Shown here piece after piece: positions 46,209 to 51,710 of a stretch of DNA of 51,710 nucleotides. Source of the stretch: Chloroflexota bacterium (lineage in GTDB: Bacteria > Chloroflexota > Anaerolineae > Anaerolineales > E44-bin32). The notes below the pieces were generated by a model. The model saw only the letters and a list, made by a program, of their open reading frames with translations, was not told where the DNA came from and did no database searches. The position numbers and the translations under genes were made by a program. Location of the stretch: positions 69,594-121,303 of the forward strand of contig JADFRQ010000002.1 of the NCBI GenBank assembly GCA_022561215.1. The letters run 5' to 3'. Numbering within the stretch: the stretch's first letter is position 1; each line of letters opens with the position of its first letter.

Positions 46209-46436
46209 TCAGAAACTTTTTATCTGCCATATTTTTGCCGATGTTTCTTTGGGCCCTCCAACTCGTACTAGCCCGTAATTTGGGGGGGTAAGCATCCGGA
46301 AACAGTGAAATACTTTTATTGCAACAAAACGGTCCATGCTGGGCTGGTAAGCCTTATAGACCGTAGCCATTCCCCCCTGCCCAAATGGAGAAATGATCTG
46401 GTAAGCCCCAAATCGCTTGCCGGTGAGATCTTCCAT
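46209..46436 (-). pseudogene. Ser/Thr protein kinase N-terminal fragment
   Basis: The first 42 residues match PknB-type kinases: GAYQIISPFGQGGMATVYKA with the glycine-rich loop and VAIKV with the ATP lysine (residue 41). After that the sequence is unrelated (HCFRMLTPPNY onward), and the catalytic loop is missing. Homology covers about 46311-46436. It is a truncated relic, possibly cut during insertion of the neighbouring genes. Confidence 0.7.
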
Positions 46437-46940
46437 CCAGGTAACCCTGTGAACTATTCGCTAGGATGATGAGGGTTTTTATGGATCGTAGTCCCCTTTA
46501 GTATACAACTGAGTCATACAGACTGTGAATCATATGAACACCACTAAGTATTAAATAGAATCAGAATTAGAGTGCGAACCTCGACGCACTGACCTAGGGT
46601 TTTGGATTAATAAAATTCACTTTTAGATTATGAGAATTCCATTTCTCAATACACTGCACTTGAATCGGTATTGGAGATTAGTCACTCTTACTTCCCCGCT
46701 CTGCTGCTTGGTTCCGATTTTTATGATATTCGGAAACACAATCAACGTTGAAAGACGAACTTTCGGGGAGTTTATTGCCTATAAGCATAAACAGAGCAAT
46801 CCCGTGCTTCCAATACCAGGAATTAATCGGAACCAAGTAATCTTATGCCAATGGAATGATCTCGCCAATTGTCATAATCATGAATTCGCTCATTTTGACA
46901 GTTCATAAAGAATTGATCTTGGGCTTTATGGTTCACATCA

Positions 46941-46976
46941 GCGAGGTCTTGAGTTCGAGCCTTCCCGCGCCCACCA
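46941..46976 (+). tRNA. tRNA-Val-like 3' relic
   Basis: GAGGTC, GAGTTCGAGCC and CGCGCCC-ACCA resemble the variable loop, T arm and acceptor end with CCA of a tRNA; TTCACAT just upstream resembles a CAC anticodon loop. The T stem has mismatches and no 5' half is found, so it is a relic, not a working gene. 3' tRNA ends are frequent attachment sites for integrating elements. Confidence 0.35.
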
Positions 46977-47382
46977 TATTCCACATGGCCAGCCGAAAAC
47001 ATAGTCGTGCAGACATTTTTTTCTAGTTCAGTGCATCTCCGTGTTGCTGACCGCACGGCTCAAACAATGAAATGCATCCGTTCCCATTTTTCTCTACTAA
47101 ATGACATAATCAGAATTGACTCAGGATTCGGAGACCTCATAGATTAAGCCATTGTAGGCGAATTGGATTTTCCGACTTACACCGCCCAACGGAATCCTTC
47201 ACAACCCATGGACTTAAACCCGGATCGATTGCCTTCGAAATGGGATGGATCTCATATTAATCAGATAATGCGATAGGAGATGCCACTACTTGTGAACAAG
47301 ATTGAAGCCGATGTGAGTGGAACCGAAATTTGGAACTGTTCTACATCGACAAACCCTAGTTCTATTGGATTGCTGGATCCAA

Positions 47383-47404
47383 CGGTAAAGTAACCGGTTT
47401 ACCG
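47383..47404. promoter_or_regulatory. Dyad upstream of the ArsR/merB genes
   Basis: CGGTAAA and TTTACCG flank an 8-nt centre, about 75 nt before the ArsR start. It may be the operator of the ArsR-type regulator. Confidence 0.4.
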
Positions 47405-47479
47405 GCCTCTGCTGAAGATAATCGCAAGGCTAAGATGATCTCCTGATCCAGACGTCCTTTGATTCATTTACATACATCG

Positions 47480-48061
47480 ATGGATTTGAATTCAACACCT
47501 GAAAGGTCGCTTGTGGATAAAACGTCAAGCAGGCTGATGGATCAGCTCATCGACAAAGCCTTTGATGATCTGGGAGATCGGGAACGGTTGGCTTTTATTG
47601 AGCGCCTTTTCAACCAGCTGCCTGCCGAAAGTCAGCAGGCAGTGATCCAAGGCTTAATTAGCAATTTCTCTACGTTATCTGAAACAGATGCTCCCCTAAT
47701 GCCAAGATTGATTAGTCTAGAAATATGTGAAGACCAACTTCAGGATATCGGTCCATGGAGAATGTGTTGCAATATAATGATCGACATTGATCACAGCGAA
47801 ACTATTGACATGCTGGACGCAGCCAAACCAACGCGCCTCTTCAATGCGCTCGGTGATGAAACGAGAATTAAGATAATTAAGCTCCTGTCCTAAGGGGAAT
47901 TGTCCGTGGACAAAATTGCTAAAGAACTTGAGGTTCCGCAGCCAACGGTTTCACACCATCTAAAAATCTTGAGGGATACGGAGCTAGTGCAAGCCGAAAA
48001 GCGTGGTAGAAATGTGTTTTATTCGCTTATCCATCACATGCAATTGAGTTTGGCTGGTTAG
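47480..48061 (+). pseudogene. ArsR-family regulator interrupted by a TAA codon
   Basis: An N-terminal helical region (LIDKAFDDLGDRERLAF, LPAESQQAVIQGL) is followed by a C-terminal ArsR winged helix: TRLFNALGDETRIKIIKLLS, then TAA (47891-47893), then, in the same frame, GELSVDKIAKELEVPQPTVS and HHLKILRDTELV, ending RNVFYSLIHH before TAG. The stop falls exactly in the turn before helix 2, where homologues have an amino acid. Without read-through the protein lacks its recognition helix. It sits 20 nt before merB and would be its regulator; loss would leave merB unregulated or silent. Confidence 0.75.
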
Positions 48062-48081
48062 GGCTGGGACAGGAGAGAGGC

Positions 48082-48774
48082 ATGGCTGAACAAGTTAAGG
48101 ACCTATCTGTCACGGAGGTGATCGAGGCCTGGAAAGCGCAAATCGATGACCTCCCTGAGGAAAAACGAAAACAAGTAGAAGGAGGCCAGGCTGTCACGGA
48201 TACCCTATTGAAAATTTTGGCTGAAGGCAATCCGATATCTCCTCAAATGATGCGCGATCGAATACATTTGGATAGTGAAACAACGGATAAAATTTTCCAC
48301 CAACTGCACAATGGCGCCGGTGAGCTGGATGAGGACGGAAACCTGGTGGGTCTTGCCCTATCCCTGAAACAAACACCGCATCGATTCAGGGTGAATAGCA
48401 GAGATCTTTATGCCTGGTGCTCCCTAGATACGTTTTTCTTGCCGGGGCTCCTAGGTGAAACCGCCGAAATCGAATCCACCTGCCCCGTCACCAACGAGCC
48501 GATTCGACTTACCATCGGACCAGATGGGATTCAATCGTATGATCCTCCCAGCACCGTATTATCAATCGCGGTCCCCGGGCAATCTTGCAGCCTGCCGGAT
48601 TTCAAAGGGAAGCACGGAGTCGGCGCAGAGAGTGAAGCCTGCAGACAAATGCACTTTTTTCGGGATAAGGAAGCTGCCGCGACGTGGGTACAAGATTACC
48701 CTGGTGTCGTCATATTTACAGTACAGGAAGCCTATCGTTTGGCGCAGGAAAACTGGCTGGCACGCAGAAATTAG
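48082..48774 (+). CDS. merB: Organomercurial lyase MerB
   Basis: A 230-residue MerB that cleaves carbon-mercury bonds. Catalytic residues are in place: C113 and D116 in AWCSLD, and C187 in ESEACRQMHFF. FLPGLLGETAEIESTCP is the family core. It is about 20 residues longer than plasmid MerB at the N-terminus (helical). ATG 48082 follows GGAGAG. merA and merR are not found, so Hg(II) released would need a reductase elsewhere. Its regulator is probably the interrupted ArsR gene. Confidence 0.9.
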   Translation: MAEQVKDLSVTEVIEAWKAQIDDLPEEKRKQVEGGQAVTDTLLKILAEGNPISPQMMRDRIHLDSETTDKIFHQLHNGAGELDEDGNLVGLALSLKQTPHRFRVNSRDLYAWCSLDTFFLPGLLGETAEIESTCPVTNEPIRLTIGPDGIQSYDPPSTVLSIAVPGQSCSLPDFKGKHGVGAESEACRQMHFFRDKEAAATWVQDYPGVVIFTVQEAYRLAQENWLARRN

Positions 48775-49140
48775 ACGAGCGAGATCCACGCTGAGTTCTT
48801 AGTGTGGATGCTTGGTTTTTTCGCCGATCCATTGGCTTGGTTGGCCGAGAAGGGGCATCTGACGGGTGATTAATCTCTCCCCGGAAAGCAGGCGGCCAAG
48901 CTGAACCCCAATATTCTAAGCCTTCCATACCTGTATTAGGTTTCCCAGTGGGAACGAATAGGCGCCTGCTGCCTACTCACCAGGAGTATGGTCCAGCCTG
49001 ATCACCGAGGATTCATACCCAGTCAGGCTGGTTTCGCCTTCATTGGACCACTCAGCATAGACTACTGGTTGGCGAACAATATCGAGTTGAACAGTGACAT
49101 CCGGCAAGGCCGTAAATAAGTTCAAGCTAGATCGCTAGTA
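48775..49140. other. Intergenic with a possible coding remnant
   Basis: On the minus strand about 50 codons stay open at 49127-48978 (LFTALPDVTVQLDIVRQPVV, then YAEWSNEGETSLTGYESS), ending in TAG just after the lipoprotein gene. No family is recognised and no start is evident; it may be a relic of a larger gene. Confidence 0.35.
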
Positions 49141-49926
49141 TCACACGTCTGGGCAAGCCGACTCTCTCACCACAAGCAGGCCGGCCAGATCGTCGTCCGC
49201 GTGGATGATTGCGTATTCCCCTACTTGTTCCGGCGTGAACTGCATTTGGGTAATACTGTTTGGTCTGACGATAATTGGATCCGGCACAAGCAACTCAACG
49301 CTCACCAGATGCTCGCCACCCACCGAAAAGTTGTATAGCGTTACAGGCAAGCCGACTCGTACCGTGATCGTATCGGGAAATAGGCGGCCATCAACAGGAC
49401 TATGAATAATCGCAAAGGCTTGTCCGCCTTGATTAATTCGAATCTGCTCTGCATCCGCACAGTTCGCCGCAACAAGCAACTTTCCTGAGAATCTGTGCCC
49501 CACGTTGACAATCTCGAATGTTCCACCTTCGTCTGGCGAGAATGCGATCGTGAACACTTGCCCGGGCCGCATATTAGGTGCTTCGGCAAACGGGCCAATC
49601 GTTATAAGATTAATGTGCTCTCTCCCATCCGTCACTGCGTAAAGGATGGTCGGCAGGTCCAGTATTAAGATCAGCGGATCCGGCCAATAATGATCGTATA
49701 ACTCTTGTATGACTGCTAGTTCCTGGCCACCGTCTCCGAAAGGCTCCATTGGCGCAGGGATTGCTGTAGCAGGTATTGCCTCACCTGGTGTGGCCGTAGG
49801 ATGGACCATACCGGCCATCGATGTTGGGGTCGGCGTTTCGATTAGAGTGGGAGTTTCTGGGGCGGGGACGGGAGCGCAGGCAGCTGATACGACCAAAAGA
49901 ACGACAAATTGCGTGATAGATTTCAA
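49141..49926 (-). CDS. Lipoprotein with cupredoxin-like repeats
   Basis: A 261-residue protein with a signal peptide and lipobox-like SAAC, a Thr/Pro linker (about 20-65), then two beta-sandwich repeats: IAFSPDEGGTFEIVNVGHRF with SGKLLVAAN, and MQFTPEQVGEYAIIHADDD with LAGLLVV. The FTP..G.Y.I pattern resembles cupredoxins, but the Cys-His-Met copper set is incomplete, so copper binding is doubtful. A role in the envelope is inferred. Confidence 0.65.
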   Translation of the reverse strand: MKSITQFVVLLVVSAACAPVPAPETPTLIETPTPTSMAGMVHPTATPGEAIPATAIPAPMEPFGDGGQELAVIQELYDHYWPDPLILILDLPTILYAVTDGREHINLITIGPFAEAPNMRPGQVFTIAFSPDEGGTFEIVNVGHRFSGKLLVAANCADAEQIRINQGGQAFAIIHSPVDGRLFPDTITVRVGLPVTLYNFSVGGEHLVSVELLVPDPIIVRPNSITQMQFTPEQVGEYAIIHADDDLAGLLVVRESACPDV

Positions 49927-50619
49927 GAGATTTTATCCGGCTGAGACCTTGGTGTCATTAGTATATTCGAATAGAGTTGACCTGTCCCCAATAACTGGTC
50001 CAGAAGCATATTTGGAATGAGTGACCAAAAAGGGCAGGATCAATGGCGAGGCGAGGATTCTCCGCAGAACAGATCATAATGAAGCTACGCTAAGTTAAAG
50101 TACCGTTGACTCAAGGGCAAACTATCTGGAGGGAGTTCCACAACAAGTTTTAATTGCTTTGAACCACACGTGCACCAAACCAAACACGCCAACCTATTCA
50201 CAGGGAGCTTCCCAAATTCATCCTACGTGGAAGGATGGCGCGTATATTGAAAGTGGCAGGAAGAACCGCTTTTCCTTCGGAGCAAATTCGATGAATTACA
50301 TTCTTGAAGGAGAGGACCTTTTGCCGGGGGGTTATTATGAGATCCATTTACAGTTGAACACGATTAAATAATTGCTATTTCAAGCCGTGAACCCGATGTC
50401 TATCTTCGTTCAAGAATCTAATCAGAATCAGCAGAGTAAATTGCTTTTTCTGGCGATTTATGTCTTGATTGGGTACCCACAATTGAATTTATGGATCGTT
50501 ATTCCATACCCTTTCCATACTCTTCCATAAAATTGAGCGTTATGGAAAGAAATGCAGCGATTGGACATTGAAACCAACTATCGGATTAAACAATAAATTT
50601 GTCCGTAAAAAGTAGCTTG
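49927..50619. other. Gene-poor stretch
   Basis: About 690 bases. A plus-strand frame at 50159-50371 contains NPTYSQ-like and SFGANSMNYILEGEDLLPGG text that looks protein-like, but it has no good ribosome binding site or recognised family. It may be a relic. Confidence 0.35.
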
Positions 50620-51235
50620 TTACTGTGGTTCTGGACTAGGAAGCGGTGCCATCCCTAGGACCAGGGGGACGGCCAACACCATGATCGGTATCAGGCCTCC
50701 TGAGATGGCATAAGAAACTACACCAAAAAGACCATAGGCAACTGAAAACCATCCCAAGCCGTTTGGAAATTGTGCGGAATTCAGCAGAGCAAATCCATAA
50801 ATCGATGAGGCCATGAAAGTTGAAAGCATGAAAATATCAAAGAATGCCGATTCCAAGAGGCTGAGTGGAGTAAAGGAATCAGGCAGCAAAGCTGTTTCAC
50901 TAAAGATTTGAGCCGCCCAAGGACCGATCCTGAGACGGATTCCCATAGTAATGATCCAAAAGATCGCACCGATCAAAAATGTATAAAAAGCTATTTTGAT
51001 AATGACTTGAGCTTCCCCAAGTTGAAAGAATTGGTTGAAAATCGCCAAACCGGCAACGCAGAGAATCAGCTAAGAATAAAGGCGATCGAGGAAAAGGCCC
51101 ACTCAACTTGATGGGTTGCGATCCAATGGAGGCCTTCTTCCAATGACATGCCCCAAACGTTATCCAGTGCCGGAATAGCCGCGCCAGCGGCAATAAAACG
51201 ACGAAGCAGCCGATCAGTAGAACCATTGTTAACAT
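50620..51235 (-). pseudogene. Membrane protein broken by two frameshifts
   Basis: Three frames join into one protein of about 200 residues: MVLLIGCFVVLLPL at the start (ATG 51235), then IPALDNVWGMSLEEGLHWIA to FSSIAFILS, then LILCVAGLAIFNQFFQLGEA to the end. The last part has four membrane segments. The joins are near 51185 and 51070. No family name can be given. It lies next to an insertion element. Confidence 0.65.
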
Positions 51236-51367
51236 CTGTTGAACGGTAAATTATGTTTGAAATAACAGATCAGCCGGGGGCTGGGCAGTTGTTTGTCTTA
51301 TTCTAAAAGAGAAAACGAGTAATTAATAAGGAATAATGAAAATGGTTCGCTAATACATTTTAGAGTT

Positions 51368-51710
51368 TGTACCGTTTCAGAACCTATGGGACAAAATAGG
51401 GTGAAAAAATAAGAGATACTTTTCGGCCAAAACGGAGTTAAAACATAAGAGGAGTGAAGGATGGCCGAGAAGAAGACATCAGCAGAAACCACAGTCAAGA
51501 ACATCCGCAGAAGGACCCGTAGGAAGTATTCAGCAGAGGAGAAGATCCGGATCGTAATAGAAGGATTGAGAGGGGAAAACACCGTCGCAGAGCTCTGCCG
51601 GAGAGAAGGCATCAACCAGAACCTCTACTACAAATGGAGCAAGGAATTCCTGGAGGCGGGTAAACAACGATTGGCAGGGAACACCAAGCGGCAAGCCGGC
51701 AGCAATGAAG
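51368..51710 (+). mobile_element. Left part of an IS3-family element (runs off the window)
   Basis: A candidate left end TGTACCGTTTCAGAACC begins near 51368, about 90 nt before the OrfA start. IS3-type ends begin with TG. The right end and target duplication are outside the window, so the boundary is tentative. Confidence 0.5.
51461..51710 (+). CDS. IS3-family transposase OrfA (partial)
   Basis: 83 residues are visible from ATG 51461 (GAGGAG upstream). The N-terminus is basic, then a helix-turn-helix: RKYSAEEKIRIVIEGLRGE, ELCRREGINQNLYYKWS, FLEAGKQRLAG. This is the DNA-binding OrfA of IS3-type elements; OrfB with the DDE catalytic domain would follow, usually by -1 frameshift, beyond the edge. 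Confidence 0.88.
   Translation, partial: MAEKKTSAETTVKNIRRRTRRKYSAEEKIRIVIEGLRGENTVAELCRREGINQNLYYKWSKEFLEAGKQRLAGNTKRQAGSNE

Larger units (their letters stand above)
46437..47479. other. AT-rich gene-poor stretch
   Basis: About 1 kb without a convincing gene. It holds the tRNA-Val-like relic at 46941-46976 and a dyad at 47383-47404. Short open frames lack ribosome binding sites and recognisable motifs. Confidence 0.5.

Noticed and set aside
46630-46908. 92-residue plus-strand frame in the AT-rich stretch
   Set aside because: No ribosome binding site or recognisable motif; composition is that of random AT-rich DNA.
51298-51615. Minus-strand hydrophobic frame at the right edge
   Set aside because: It is antisense to the transposase OrfA, which matches a known family.
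1-51710. CRISPR arrays, prophage structural genes, toxin-antitoxin pairs
   Set aside because: No regular short repeats with spacers and no phage or toxin-antitoxin proteins were recognised.

Overview
The window looks like a chromosomal segment of an uncultured Chloroflexota bacterium, probably Anaerolineae. I infer this from moderate GC content, secreted and lipid-anchored proteins with long Thr/Pro linkers, a fused nuoCD gene, a valS T-box leader, and several extended -10 promoters (TGnTAWAAT), some so close to the start codon that the mRNA would be nearly leaderless. No 16S or other marker is present, so the assignment rests on gene style only.

Region 1 (1-14 kb) is dense housekeeping sequence. 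It has a GntR regulator and 2-oxoacid:ferredoxin oxidoreductase (korA) unit on the minus strand, a SanA/YdcF-like protein, an HD hydrolase, a LysM membrane protein, malate dehydrogenase, a selenophosphate synthetase (selD) whose catalytic residue is encoded by an in-frame UGA with a SECIS-like hairpin, an MFS transporter, a BtuF-like binding protein behind a frameshifted gene, a PSP1 protein and Mrp.

Region 2 (13.8-24.3 kb) holds a minimal complex I operon (nuoB, nuoCD, nuoI and a small Cys-rich protein), an ErpA/IscA-type Fe-S carrier, an SH3b membrane protein, a beta-lactamase-fold serine hydrolase, and valS behind a complete T-box leader with a GUC specifier.

Region 3 (24.3-33 kb) reads mostly rightward: glk, an SDR, nnrE and gnd (sugar and cofactor metabolism), then ruvB, a DUF2905 protein and queA. 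Right after queA comes a self-contained leader: a consensus promoter, a very strong ribosome binding site, a 17-codon peptide, a 14-bp inverted repeat and a terminator, all just upstream of an AIR-synthase/HypE-like gene. This is the best candidate here for an undescribed regulatory element.

Region 4 (33-42.5 kb) has a phosphofructokinase with an unusual active-site motif, lipoproteins, a cold-shock protein, kynureninase, alkaline phosphatase, a decayed alpha/beta hydrolase, and queF with a queuosine-precursor transporter. With queA this gives three queuosine-related genes in the window.

Region 5 (42.5-51.7 kb) is accessory and decaying: remnants of a uroporphyrinogen decarboxylase-like gene, an HpcH aldolase with an in-frame stop, a DapA-like fragment in opposite orientation, an intact and a broken MFS paralogue, a kinase N-terminal fragment, a tRNA-Val-like 3' relic, an ArsR regulator interrupted by a stop codon before an intact merB, a frameshifted membrane protein, and the left part of an IS3-family element at the edge.
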